This document shows, one piece after another, positions 1-9,354 of a DNA stretch of 64,000 bases. The translations under genes were made by a program, and so were the position numbers. The notes under the pieces are model-generated. The model searched no databases, was not told where the DNA came from, and saw only the letters and a program-made list of their open reading frames with translations. The stretch comes from Haloferula sp. BvORR071 (GTDB taxonomy: Bacteria; Verrucomicrobiota; Verrucomicrobiia; Verrucomicrobiales; Akkermansiaceae): the NCBI RefSeq assembly GCF_000739615.1, contig NZ_BATP01000022.1, positions 62,001 through 126,000 of the forward strand, read 5' to 3'. Numbering within the stretch: position 1 is the stretch's first letter; each line of letters begins with the position of its first letter.

Positions 1-2970
1 TATTCGATCTCCGCTTCCTGGGATCACATCGGCACGGTCGAGCTGGTAGTCCAGCCGGATGGCGGCACCGCGGTGAAATCGCGCCACACCATCTCCGGCA
101 CCCCGGGAAACTGGTCCGGCAATGACACGCTGTCGGTGAAGACGATCAGCAGTGTCGGCTCGGTCGGAGGCCTGGCGGGAAGCAATGCCGCGAACGTGCT
201 GGGACCGCCCTTCGACGTGAACAACGCCTCGAACTTCAGCGGCGCAATCACACGGGCGTTCTTCTGGAATGCCTCCGCGGTCACGCCGCCGGTTCCTACG
301 CCACCTGCCGTACTCGGCTTCGAGGTCACTCCCTTGCCAACCACCAATCAAGTGCGCCTGCACTGGCGGGTGACGGAAGGCGGCGCGCCTTCGCCCACCA
401 GCATCCAGATTAAGACCGGCGGCACGGTGATCTACACGCCACCAGGCTTGGAAGGCTTCTACGACCTCGCCGCCAGCACTGCCACGCAATTCACCCTGAG
501 CGCGACCAATGGCAATGGCGTGACCGACAAGAATGCCACGCTCGCCGCGGAATCTCCCTTTGCCGCCGCGGTGCGCGCAGATGGTGCGGTGGCCTGGTAT
601 CGCTTCAATGAGGCAGCCGGCTCGCAGTTGTTCGCGGACTCCGCGGAGAATGCCCTGCCCTTCGATGGCCGCAGCTACGGCCAACCCGCCAGCGGCAGCA
701 CCGGTTTCCTCGGGGGCGCGGCGCTCTTCGATGGCGGCAGCGGTGGCATCCTTCCTTCCATCTTCGATCCCAGCACGCTGGACACCGGCTTCACGGTCGA
801 AGCGATCGTGAAGCGGGCCCCCGGCGTGGTGGGTGCGAATCCCGTGATCCTGGGCCAGAAAGGCAGCGGCGGCCGCATCCACCTCGCCTCCACCGCAGAC
901 GGCAAGATCGTGACCGATATCGGTGCGGGCCAGCTCAAGCATGCCGATGCCACCTTGAGCGATGATACATGGGCTCACCTCGCAATCGTGGTCGACAAGC
1001 TGCACACTGAGATCCGCTTCTACCTCGATGGCGTACAGGTCGGCAGCAGTGCCGATGGCTTGAACCCTGACGGCAGCACCTTCGATCCGAACTTCCTCTT
1101 GGAGAGCTCCACCGAGGAATGGATCATCGGCGTTGGCAAGGCTCTCGCCGGCAATCACTGGAAGGGCAACATCGATGAGATCGCGGTCTATCGCCGCCTG
1201 CTCGATGATCCGGATGCCAATGGCGACAAGTCCGACTCGCGCGTCGCCGCCCACCGCGATGCCTGGTGGGGCCAGACCGCCGGGATCATCGGCTTCAGCG
1301 CCTCCAAGCTCACCGTCAGCTCCGGTGATCCGGTCGTTCTCTCCACCCTCGTCGGCGCCAATGTCAGCTCGGTGAGCATCGACCACGGCGTCGGCACGCT
1401 GCCACTCACCAATGGCCGTGCTTCAATCACCGTGAATCCCACGGCGACAACCACCTATCAAATCACCGCCGGCAGCGAGACCCGCAGCGTCACCGTCACC
1501 GCACTGCAATACCAAGTGCCGCAAGTGAAGGGCTTCCAAGTCACCAAGCTCGCCACCCCGGGCCGTCTGCGCCTGCACTGGAAGGTCACCGAGGGCGAAG
1601 CACCGAATCCGACCACCCTGAGCTTCAGTGCCGGTGCCACGGTATTGCACACGACCAGCACCCTGCAGGGCTTCGCCGATGTCGATGCCCCGGGAGTGAC
1701 CCAAGTCACGCTGCATGCGGCAAATGCCACCGGCCCCACCGATGTGACGGATAGTGTCGATACCGAAAACGCCTTCTCCACCGCCGTGCGCCAGGATTCA
1801 CCGGTCGCTTGGTTCCGCTTCAACGAAGCGGCGGGCACCGAGCTCTTCGTCGACTCGGCGGACAACACGGCACCGCACAATGGCCACCCTAACGGCAGCC
1901 CGGTGGGTGGCGTGACCGGCATCGTCGATGGTGTGATCACCCTGGATGCCAACGCCTCCGTCACCAGCGACTTGATCCTCAACCCGGCGCAACTCGATCC
2001 CGGCTTCACGATCGAAAGCGTGGTCCGGCGGGATCCCACGATCGGTAACGCCAACCGCGCGATCGTCAGCCAGTCCGACCTCAACGGCACCGGTCGCGTG
2101 CTGCTCTCCGTCTCCGATGCGGATGGCACGCCCCGCACCTACCTGGGCCAAGGCGTGCGCAAGGACGCCGACGCAAAGCTTGCCGAAGAAACCTGGGCCC
2201 ACCTCGTGGTGGTGGTCGATGCATTGCACACCGAGGTCCGCTGGTATCTGGATGGCGTGCTGGTGGGCACCACCAAGGACGGCCTCAACCCCGATGGCAG
2301 CACCTTCGACCCGAACTTCGTCTTCGAAGCTTCCGAAGGCGTCTGGAACATCGGCACCCAGAAGACCCTGACCAATGACCGCTGGCGCGGCGAGATCGAT
2401 GATGTGGTGGTCTACAACACCTTGCTCGACGATCCCAATGCCGACGGCCAGACCGATGACTCGCGCATCGCGGCCCACCGCGCGGCCTGGTGGAGCGGCA
2501 CCAGCGGCGTGATCCAGCTCTCCAGCAGCGCCAGCACGATCCAATCCGGCGGCGAGGCGGAGCTGACGATCAAGGTCGGCCCGGACATCACCTCGGTCAG
2601 CATCGACAAGGGTGTCGGCAACGTGCCACTGGTGAATGGCAATGGTGCGATCACCCTCCATCCCACGGCGACCACCACCTACACGCTGACCTTCAGCGGC
2701 CCCGGCGGCAGCTTCACCCGCACGATCACGATCACGGTCGGCACGACTCCGCTCAAGGTGATCACCACCTCAATCCAAGGCGGGAACCTGTTGGTGAACT
2801 TCACCGGCGCGGCCTCCACCACCTACAACGTGAGAGGCACCGATACCCTCTCCGGATCCTTCACTGAGAACCTCGGCACGGTCTCGACCGATGCCAGCGG
2901 CAACGGCACCGCCACCATCCCCCTCGGCAGCACGAGGAAGAAGTTCGTGCGGATCGAGGACGCGCAGTAA
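1..2970 (+). CDS. LamG-repeat surface/secreted protein, 5' end outside the window
   Basis: The frame is open from the first base, so the gene starts upstream; the GTG near base 73 is internal. About 989 residues are visible. They form two tandem copies of a unit of roughly 380 residues: a beta-sandwich segment (LHWRVTEG in the first copy, LHWKVTEG in the second), then a LamG/concanavalin-like domain (AWYRFNEAAG and AWFRFNEAAG), then an Ig-like linker with the motif TATTTY. The C-terminus is a small beta domain. Such proteins are usually exported and bind polysaccharide or surfaces. That role is inferred from domain type only. It lies 25 bp before a Verru_Chthon-type gene, so the two may be co-expressed. 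Confidence 0.8.
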   Translation, partial: YSISASWDHIGTVELVVQPDGGTAVKSRHTISGTPGNWSGNDTLSVKTISSVGSVGGLAGSNAANVLGPPFDVNNASNFSGAITRAFFWNASAVTPPVPTPPAVLGFEVTPLPTTNQVRLHWRVTEGGAPSPTSIQIKTGGTVIYTPPGLEGFYDLAASTATQFTLSATNGNGVTDKNATLAAESPFAAAVRADGAVAWYRFNEAAGSQLFADSAENALPFDGRSYGQPASGSTGFLGGAALFDGGSGGILPSIFDPSTLDTGFTVEAIVKRAPGVVGANPVILGQKGSGGRIHLASTADGKIVTDIGAGQLKHADATLSDDTWAHLAIVVDKLHTEIRFYLDGVQVGSSADGLNPDGSTFDPNFLLESSTEEWIIGVGKALAGNHWKGNIDEIAVYRRLLDDPDANGDKSDSRVAAHRDAWWGQTAGIIGFSASKLTVSSGDPVVLSTLVGANVSSVSIDHGVGTLPLTNGRASITVNPTATTTYQITAGSETRSVTVTALQYQVPQVKGFQVTKLATPGRLRLHWKVTEGEAPNPTTLSFSAGATVLHTTSTLQGFADVDAPGVTQVTLHAANATGPTDVTDSVDTENAFSTAVRQDSPVAWFRFNEAAGTELFVDSADNTAPHNGHPNGSPVGGVTGIVDGVITLDANASVTSDLILNPAQLDPGFTIESVVRRDPTIGNANRAIVSQSDLNGTGRVLLSVSDADGTPRTYLGQGVRKDADAKLAEETWAHLVVVVDALHTEVRWYLDGVLVGTTKDGLNPDGSTFDPNFVFEASEGVWNIGTQKTLTNDRWRGEIDDVVVYNTLLDDPNADGQTDDSRIAAHRAAWWSGTSGVIQLSSSASTIQSGGEAELTIKVGPDITSVSIDKGVGNVPLVNGNGAITLHPTATTTYTLTFSGPGGSFTRTITITVGTTPLKVITTSIQGGNLLVNFTGAASTTYNVRGTDTLSGSFTENLGTVSTDASGNGTATIPLGSTRKKFVRIEDAQ

Positions 2971-2995
2971 TCGCGCCAGCCCCGGCTGAACTACG

Positions 2996-5900
2996 ATGAA
3001 CACCGTAACTCCAAAGCAATCCACGAGGGCAGAGCGCGGCTTCGCGCTGGTGATCGCGCTCTCCCTCCTGGTCCTGCTGCTGGTCCTCGCCACCGGCCTG
3101 CTCTCGCTCTCCACTGTGAGCTTGCGCGCAAGCAGCCGGGGAGCGCTCCAGCGGCAGGCCCAGGCGAATGCCCGCCTTGCCTTGGAGTTGGCGATCGGCC
3201 GCCTACAGTCCCTCGCCGGTCCGGACCAGCGCATCACCGCGCCTTCCGGTCTGGGCGGCGACAGCAAGGCACGCCCCCACCTCACCGGTGTTTGGGAAGG
3301 CTGGCGCTGGGATGGCCTGGGCAGCGCCCCGGATTGGAAGAAGGAGAAAAGCAAGCGCTTCAAGGGCTGGCTCGCCTCCGCCCCTCAACCGAAGACCAGC
3401 GATGAAGTCGAATTCGCCAAGGACGAGCTGCCCGGCGAGCGCGTGGCACTCGTCTCCGCCACCGCCAAGGACAAGGCGGTGGAAGCCGCTCGCGTCCCGC
3501 TCCAAGCCAAGGGCGACGGCTTCGCCTGGACGGTCTTCGACGAATCGCAAAAGGCCTCGGTCACTGTGGATGCGGCCGAGACCAAGACCTTCGCTGACAC
3601 TCACGACCGAAGCAGTGCAGCGAGCCGCTATGGCTTCCAAGCAGTGAGCGATGCCGATTGGACCGCGCTCGCCGACAAGGCGACCGATCACACCAAGCTC
3701 CTCAGTACCGGCCAAGCCCGCCTCGCCGGATTGAAACAGGAAGACACCCGCTTCCACGATCTCACCAGCGGCAGCCGCGGCGTTCTCGCCAATGCCGCCG
3801 AAGGCGGCCTCGCGGGTGACCTCTCGCGCCTCTTCGATACCCCCGCCCTGCCCGCCACCTTCGCCTCCCGCTTCCTCTACTCGGACAAAGACGCACCGCT
3901 GGTCGGCATGCCCGCGCGCTTCAGCGGCGCGAACCCGCTCCCCTCACCCGATCCATCCTGGAGCCTGCTGCAATCCCACTACCGCTCCTTCACCCGCCTC
4001 AGCGGCGGCGAGTCGCCCTTCTTCGATGCCCAGGTCAGCGCCGTCACCGCGCGTCCTTCCGCCGCTACCGCAGCCAATCAACTCCTGCGCCACAAGGCCT
4101 TCACCGAGCAGCAGATCGCACCGGTCGTCGCCAAGGCCCAGTTCGTCTTCAGCCTGGCCTTCGGCTACAACGGCGACACCCTGAATAACATGTGGTCGGA
4201 GGGCAGCGCCCGCAAGACTCCGCCGGAACAGCGCGACGAATACATCACCTGGGTGGTCATCGATCCGGTGATCACGCTCTGGAATCCCTACAACGTGCCG
4301 CTCCGCTTCACCGGCGCACGCGTCGAACTCTACCGCATCCCGCTCGCCTACCGCATCTACAAGAACGGGCAGCTCATCAATGCAGAGTATACCAAGCTCA
4401 CCAACGCCCACACCCCCGAGGACTTCAAGACCCGCCAGGCACGCTTCTACCGCCTGAACATCCTGCCGGAAGACGGCGCCAGCGAGCGCATCCTCGCTCC
4501 CGGCGAGCACGTCGTCTTCACCGCCCACAACCACAAGGTCCACGGCGGCCACGAATACAACCTCACCGGCGTGGATCTCCGCCCCGGCTTCCACCCGCCT
4601 GCTGGCAACGCCAGCGACCTCGAAGTCGGCGGCGTGACCACCCAGAACATCTTCGTCGACAAGAACGGCGCATCCTCCGGCAAGGACTACGGCAAGACCG
4701 TGCGCACCATCGCGGTGAAGGGCGGCGACCGCATCCAGATCGAGGTCAAGGCCGAGCGCGCAGGCATCGACAACTTCAAGGAGACCGGTGGCAAGGAGAT
4801 CACCGGCTTCATGAAATACTACCTCGGCGGCGGCAATGTCACCCGCCTGTTAGGTGGCGTAGAGCTCGACTATGGCGACCGCGAGCAAGAGCTGCTGCCT
4901 CACTTCCCGCCGGATGACCTGCCCACCATCGTGGTCCCCTCCGACATCCCGAAAGGCAGCACCGCCGGCCTCAATGCCGCGCGCCACGCGCTGCGCTTCA
5001 AGGAGCCCTTCCTGCTCTCCACCTTCCAGACCAAGACCGAGCGCGACTCCCGCTTCCCCTCCCGCTCCTGGCTGAACAACGCACCTGCCAATCTCTACGC
5101 CAGCGAAGGCCTGGACCAGGCCGAGGACTTCAAGGAGCACCAGTACGAGTTCAAGTGGGAGGTCATGACCGACTGGCCGCCGAACAGCCCTACCATCGAA
5201 ATCAGCAACACCGGCAACCGCGGCTACGGCGGCCCCGGTATCTACGCCCAGAGCGGGGTTGAATTCGCCACCTATGCCACCCTGCCACTCGCACCCGCGC
5301 ACTCCCTGGCCCAGCTCCGCCACGCCCCGCTGAATGTCGGCGGCCAGCTCCCGCTCACCGGCCAGATCGTCGCAAACTCCTTCGAGCCATCCCTCTTAGG
5401 CGATGACCGCGTCCGCGCCGACGCAGGCAACCGCACCTACCTCGACCACTCCTATCTCGCCAACAACGCGCTCTTCGACCGCTGGTTCCTCTCCAGCGCC
5501 GCGAACCATCCTGCCCTCCCCGGCCAGAAGGAACGCAAGGCGAAGGACCTGCTGGAGAAATTCCTAAGCAGCACCGCCCAGCTCCCTAACAGCCGATTCA
5601 CTCCTCACGCACCCGGCGCCGACCCCAAAGACCTCGCCGAGCAGCTCAGCAGCAATCCGGAAGCCTACAAGCAAATCGCCGCACACCTCCTCCTCGACGG
5701 CCCCTTCAACGTCAACTCCACCAGCCTCGCCGCTTGGCAGGCCCTGCTCGCCTCGAACTTCGGCGAAAGCGCCCCGCGCATCGAGGACGGCAAGCTCAGC
5801 GCCGATGCAGGCGATGGCCTGCCAGTCCTGCGCAACTCACCTTCCGCATCCGGCGACCACGAATCCTCCGGCGGCAATGCCGACCACGTGAAGTGGAACG

Positions 5901-6406
5901 GCTACCGCCGCCTGAGCGAGGAGCAGATCACCAAGCTCGCCGAGGAGATCGTGAAGGAAGTGAAGGAACGCGGTCCCTTCCAATCCCTCGCCGAGTTCGT
6001 CAACCGCCGCCCCGGCGATGGCCAGCACGCCAAGCAAGGTGCACTCGAAGCCGCCATCGAACGCGCCGGCCTCAATGCCAGCGTCCTCGATCCCACCCAC
6101 ACGCTGCCCGATGGCGGCAATACCGCCGACGGAGCACCCGGCGTCATCAACCAGGCCGACCTCCTCACCCCGCTCGCACCGCTGCTACTCGCCCGCGGCG
6201 ATACCTTCCGCATCCGCGCCTATGGCGAGGCCGGCGATGGCGGCAGCAAGGCCCGCGCATGGTGCGAAGCCACGGTCCAGCGGGTCCCCGAATACATCGA
6301 CTCCACCGAGCGCCCCGAAACCACACCCGAACTTCCCGTCAATCTCCGCTTCGGCCGCCGTTTCGAAATCGTCGCCTTCCGTTGGCTGAAGTCGGCCGAA
6401 CTCTGA
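2996..6406 (+). CDS. Verru_Chthon cassette protein A-like pseudopilin-type protein
   Basis: 1136 residues. The N-terminus has a type IV pilin-like layout: a short basic leader ending in RGFALVIALSLLVLLLVLA, that is a Gly-Phe junction followed by one long hydrophobic helix at residues 15-40. The rest is a very long hydrophilic region with no catalytic motif that I can see. Length and N-terminus fit the large 'cassette protein A' known only from Verrucomicrobia, whose function is unknown. The usual B, C and D partners are not downstream, because the next gene is a small secreted protein; they could lie upstream of the window. Start chosen at the first ATG, which places the leader correctly. No Shine-Dalgarno sequence is visible. 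Confidence 0.6.
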   Translation: MNTVTPKQSTRAERGFALVIALSLLVLLLVLATGLLSLSTVSLRASSRGALQRQAQANARLALELAIGRLQSLAGPDQRITAPSGLGGDSKARPHLTGVWEGWRWDGLGSAPDWKKEKSKRFKGWLASAPQPKTSDEVEFAKDELPGERVALVSATAKDKAVEAARVPLQAKGDGFAWTVFDESQKASVTVDAAETKTFADTHDRSSAASRYGFQAVSDADWTALADKATDHTKLLSTGQARLAGLKQEDTRFHDLTSGSRGVLANAAEGGLAGDLSRLFDTPALPATFASRFLYSDKDAPLVGMPARFSGANPLPSPDPSWSLLQSHYRSFTRLSGGESPFFDAQVSAVTARPSAATAANQLLRHKAFTEQQIAPVVAKAQFVFSLAFGYNGDTLNNMWSEGSARKTPPEQRDEYITWVVIDPVITLWNPYNVPLRFTGARVELYRIPLAYRIYKNGQLINAEYTKLTNAHTPEDFKTRQARFYRLNILPEDGASERILAPGEHVVFTAHNHKVHGGHEYNLTGVDLRPGFHPPAGNASDLEVGGVTTQNIFVDKNGASSGKDYGKTVRTIAVKGGDRIQIEVKAERAGIDNFKETGGKEITGFMKYYLGGGNVTRLLGGVELDYGDREQELLPHFPPDDLPTIVVPSDIPKGSTAGLNAARHALRFKEPFLLSTFQTKTERDSRFPSRSWLNNAPANLYASEGLDQAEDFKEHQYEFKWEVMTDWPPNSPTIEISNTGNRGYGGPGIYAQSGVEFATYATLPLAPAHSLAQLRHAPLNVGGQLPLTGQIVANSFEPSLLGDDRVRADAGNRTYLDHSYLANNALFDRWFLSSAANHPALPGQKERKAKDLLEKFLSSTAQLPNSRFTPHAPGADPKDLAEQLSSNPEAYKQIAAHLLLDGPFNVNSTSLAAWQALLASNFGESAPRIEDGKLSADAGDGLPVLRNSPSASGDHESSGGNADHVKWNGYRRLSEEQITKLAEEIVKEVKERGPFQSLAEFVNRRPGDGQHAKQGALEAAIERAGLNASVLDPTHTLPDGGNTADGAPGVINQADLLTPLAPLLLARGDTFRIRAYGEAGDGGSKARAWCEATVQRVPEYIDSTERPETTPELPVNLRFGRRFEIVAFRWLKSAEL

Positions 6407-6452
6407 GAACGCCTTCCCATTCCACCAAATCTCCAACCACACCACACAAAGC

Positions 6453-7151
6453 ATGAAGACACTGGCATCCATCCTCGCACTTGGCCTGTCCGCCGTGGCA
6501 GCCCATGCGGACCAAGCACGCACCGTGGAGGCATCCTTCTACTGCTTCAAGAACGTGCCCGGCGCGGAGACCATCCAGATCCTGGGTGGCAGCGCACCCG
6601 CAAGTGTCCGCCTCTCCGCCGCGAACATCAGCAACTCGGTGCCACTCACCGTGAATGGCGAGCTCGCCATCATCGGTCGCACCGGATCCACCGAGCCCGC
6701 GGCCAAGGTCAAGATTCCCGCTTCTCTCAGGAAGGCATTGGTGGTGCTGCTGCCCGCTCCGGCGGGCAGCAGCGAAGCCTACCAGGCTTTCGCCATCGAC
6801 TACTCCCGTGAGAACTTCCGCAAGGGCACCTACCGCCTCGTCAATATCTCGCGCCACGCGGTCCGCGGCGCGATCGGCCGCAGCTATGCCGAAGTGAAAT
6901 CCGGCGGCACCGGCGATATCGAACTTCAGGGCGACGAGGGCGCAACCCAAGGAGCCAAGTTCGAGTTCAATGACAAGGGCGCATGGAATCGCCTGACTGA
7001 AACCCGTTGCGCCGTACGCCGCGACCGCCGCTGGCTGGTCGTCGTGCATGAGGACCCGGTCACTCAGCGCATGAACCTCCGCAGCATCCCCGATCGCGAA
7101 TCCCAAGGCACCTCTACTCAGACCATCGCCACCGCCGACACTGGCGAATGA
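6453..7151 (+). CDS. Secreted protein of unknown function
   Basis: 232 residues with a clear signal peptide (MKTLASILALGLSAVAAHA, cleavage after about residue 19). The mature part is predicted beta-rich and carries no motif I recognise. It follows the pseudopilin-like gene by 46 bp and its stop overlaps an ATG in front of the sulfatase (ATGA), so the three genes look like one transcript. In Verrucomicrobia small secreted proteins of this kind often accompany the large cassette protein; a structural or envelope role is a guess from context. Confidence 0.75.
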   Translation: MKTLASILALGLSAVAAHADQARTVEASFYCFKNVPGAETIQILGGSAPASVRLSAANISNSVPLTVNGELAIIGRTGSTEPAAKVKIPASLRKALVVLLPAPAGSSEAYQAFAIDYSRENFRKGTYRLVNISRHAVRGAIGRSYAEVKSGGTGDIELQGDEGATQGAKFEFNDKGAWNRLTETRCAVRRDRRWLVVVHEDPVTQRMNLRSIPDRESQGTSTQTIATADTGE

Positions 7152-7189
7152 ACCATCCATCACCACTTCTCCTACCATTCTACTCCAAG

Positions 7190-9079
7190 ATGAAAACATC
7201 CTACGCACTCCTCGGGCTCCTCGCATCCCTGGCCATTCCCGCGCACGCCGAACGCAAGCCGAACATCCTCGTCATCGTCGCGGATGACCTCGGCTACGGC
7301 GAGCTTACCTCCCAGGGCTTCAGCAAGGACATACCTACGCCGAATATCGATAGCATCGCCAAGAACGGCGTCCGCTTCACCAATGGCTACGTCAGCGGCC
7401 CCTATTGCAGCCCCACTCGCGCCGGCTTGCTCACCGGCCGCTACCAGGAGCGCTTCGGCCACGAGTTCAATCCCGGCCAAGCCACCAGCGAAGGCGAGAA
7501 GATCGGCCTCTCCCTGCAGGAGACCACCATCGGCAATCGCCTCAAGACCGCGGGCTATGCCACCGGCTGGTTCGGCAAGTCACATCTGGGCAATGATCCC
7601 GAGTTCCACCCGCAGAAGCGCGGCTTCGATGAATTCTACGGCTTCCTCGGCGGCGCGCACAGCTACGTGAATGCCGGCCAAGGCCAGAACGCCATCCTCC
7701 ACGGCACCGAGCCCGTGAAGGACCCCGGCTACCTGACCGAAGCCTTCGCCCGCGAAGCCTCTTCCTTCATCGAGAAGAAGAAGGCCGAGCAGTGGTTCGT
7801 CTACCTGCCCTTCAATGCCGTCCACGCCCCGCTCGAGACCTTGGAGAAGTACGAGAGTCGCTTTAGTTCCATCCAGGATCCGAAGCGCCGCAAGTTCGCG
7901 GCCCTGCTCTCCGCCTTGGATGACAATGTCGGCACCGTGCTGAATAAGGTCCGCGATCTCGGCCTCGAGGAAGACACGCTGGTTTACTTCTTCAGCGACA
8001 ACGGCGGCCCCACGCCCTCCACCACCTCCGGCAATGGCCCTCTCAAGGGTTACAAGGCACAGACCTCCGAAGGCGGCGTGCGCGTCCCCTTCTTCGTCCA
8101 GTGGAAGGGCAAGATCCCCGCCGGCAAGGTCGATGAGCGCCCGGTGATCCAGCTCGACATCCTGCCCACCTCGCTGGCAGCCGCCGGCGTGGAGACCGAT
8201 CCGGCATGGAAGCTCGATGGCGTAAACCTGCTCCCCTACCTCAAGGGCGAGAAGACCGAAGCCCCGCACGAGGCTCTCTACTGGCGCTTCGGCCAGCAAC
8301 TCGCCATCCGCAAGGGCGACTGGAAGCTGGTGAAGTCCGTCGCCGATGAGAACGCGAAAGGCGGCGCCGGCAAGGCCAGCATCGAAGGCGCGAAGCTCTA
8401 CAACCTGAAGGACGACATCGGCGAGAAGAACGACCTCGCCGCCGCCAATCCTGACAAGGTCAAGGAGCTCTCCGAACTCTGGAGCCATTGGAACAGCGAG
8501 CTCGTCGATCCCAAGTGGACCCCGAACGGTGCTCCTCGCGGTCAAGGCGGAGGCCAAGGTCGCCCCAATGGCGGCGGTGCGGGTGGCGGACGCAATGAAG
8601 CGGTCAGCAGCAATGCCTCGCATGAAGGCCCCTGGAAGTCCGGTGACGTCCTCAGCTCCGTCGATTCACCGGACATCACGGGCAAGGCCTTCACCGTGGC
8701 ACTCGACATCGAAAGCACGGATGCGCCTGCCGGCGTCATCCTCGCCCAGGGCGGCAGCGCCCGCGGCTACGCCCTGCACGTGGAGAACGGCAAGCTTGTC
8801 TTCTCCCTGCGCGATGGCGGTAACCTCAGCAACGTGACCACCACCGAGCCACTGGCTGCTGGCAATCACAAGATCGAGGCCAGCCTCCAAACCGACGGCA
8901 CCGCCTTGATCAAGATCGACGGCAAGTCAGCCGGCGAAGGCAAGCTGGGTGGCGTGGTCACCCGCCGTCCTGGCGAAGGCCTCACCATCGGCAGCGATGG
9001 CAATGCCCCCGTCGGCGAATATGCCGCCCCGCATAACTTCAACGGCAAGGTCAGCCAGGTCACCATCAAGCCGCTCTAA
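7190..9079 (+). CDS. Secreted formylglycine-type sulfatase with C-terminal LamG-like domain
   Basis: 629 residues from the ATG at 7190, which puts the signal peptide MKTSYALLGLLASLAIPAHA at the N-terminus; an upstream in-frame ATG at 7148 overlaps the previous stop. The sulfatase domain covers about residues 22-450. Metal-binding Asp residues lie in VADDLGYGE, and the catalytic cysteine motif is CSPTR (C73-x-P-x-R77), followed by AGLLTGRY. C73 would be matured to formylglycine by a separate enzyme that is not in this window. FFSDNGGP supplies further metal ligands. A Gly-rich linker (about residues 450-480) leads to a jelly-roll domain that may bind carbohydrate. Likely substrate is a sulfated polysaccharide, inferred from the family and from the many such genes in Verrucomicrobia. 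Confidence 0.9.
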   Translation: MKTSYALLGLLASLAIPAHAERKPNILVIVADDLGYGELTSQGFSKDIPTPNIDSIAKNGVRFTNGYVSGPYCSPTRAGLLTGRYQERFGHEFNPGQATSEGEKIGLSLQETTIGNRLKTAGYATGWFGKSHLGNDPEFHPQKRGFDEFYGFLGGAHSYVNAGQGQNAILHGTEPVKDPGYLTEAFAREASSFIEKKKAEQWFVYLPFNAVHAPLETLEKYESRFSSIQDPKRRKFAALLSALDDNVGTVLNKVRDLGLEEDTLVYFFSDNGGPTPSTTSGNGPLKGYKAQTSEGGVRVPFFVQWKGKIPAGKVDERPVIQLDILPTSLAAAGVETDPAWKLDGVNLLPYLKGEKTEAPHEALYWRFGQQLAIRKGDWKLVKSVADENAKGGAGKASIEGAKLYNLKDDIGEKNDLAAANPDKVKELSELWSHWNSELVDPKWTPNGAPRGQGGGQGRPNGGGAGGGRNEAVSSNASHEGPWKSGDVLSSVDSPDITGKAFTVALDIESTDAPAGVILAQGGSARGYALHVENGKLVFSLRDGGNLSNVTTTEPLAAGNHKIEASLQTDGTALIKIDGKSAGEGKLGGVVTRRPGEGLTIGSDGNAPVGEYAAPHNFNGKVSQVTIKPL

Positions 9080-9112
9080 CATAAGACTGTCAGGTTAGGC
9101 TCGCTCATCCCA

Positions 9113-9156
9113 CGCCGCCCTTCGTCCCCATCCGGACGGAGGGCGGCGTTTTTTTA
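9113..9156 (+). terminator. Rho-independent terminator after the sulfatase
   Basis: A 9-bp perfect stem CGCCGCCCT / AGGGCGGCG with an 18-base apical region is followed directly by a run of T residues. It sits 34 bp after the sulfatase stop and closes the 3-9 kb transcript. Confidence 0.9.
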
Positions 9157-9354
9157 TTCTGGCGACTTCAAGTATCTCCCTCGCCTCACCGTGCAAAAGG
9201 CACTCCATCGCATTTCTCCGGCACCCCTCTCCTCCGGACTAATCTTCTTGTCGCCTCCCGGCCACCCCCGCTTTTCTCGGCAGGCACTCCCCTTTTTCCC
9301 GTTAGATCGGGGAGCCCCCATTTGGCTCGCGAACCACTTCTCCTGTCGCACCCC

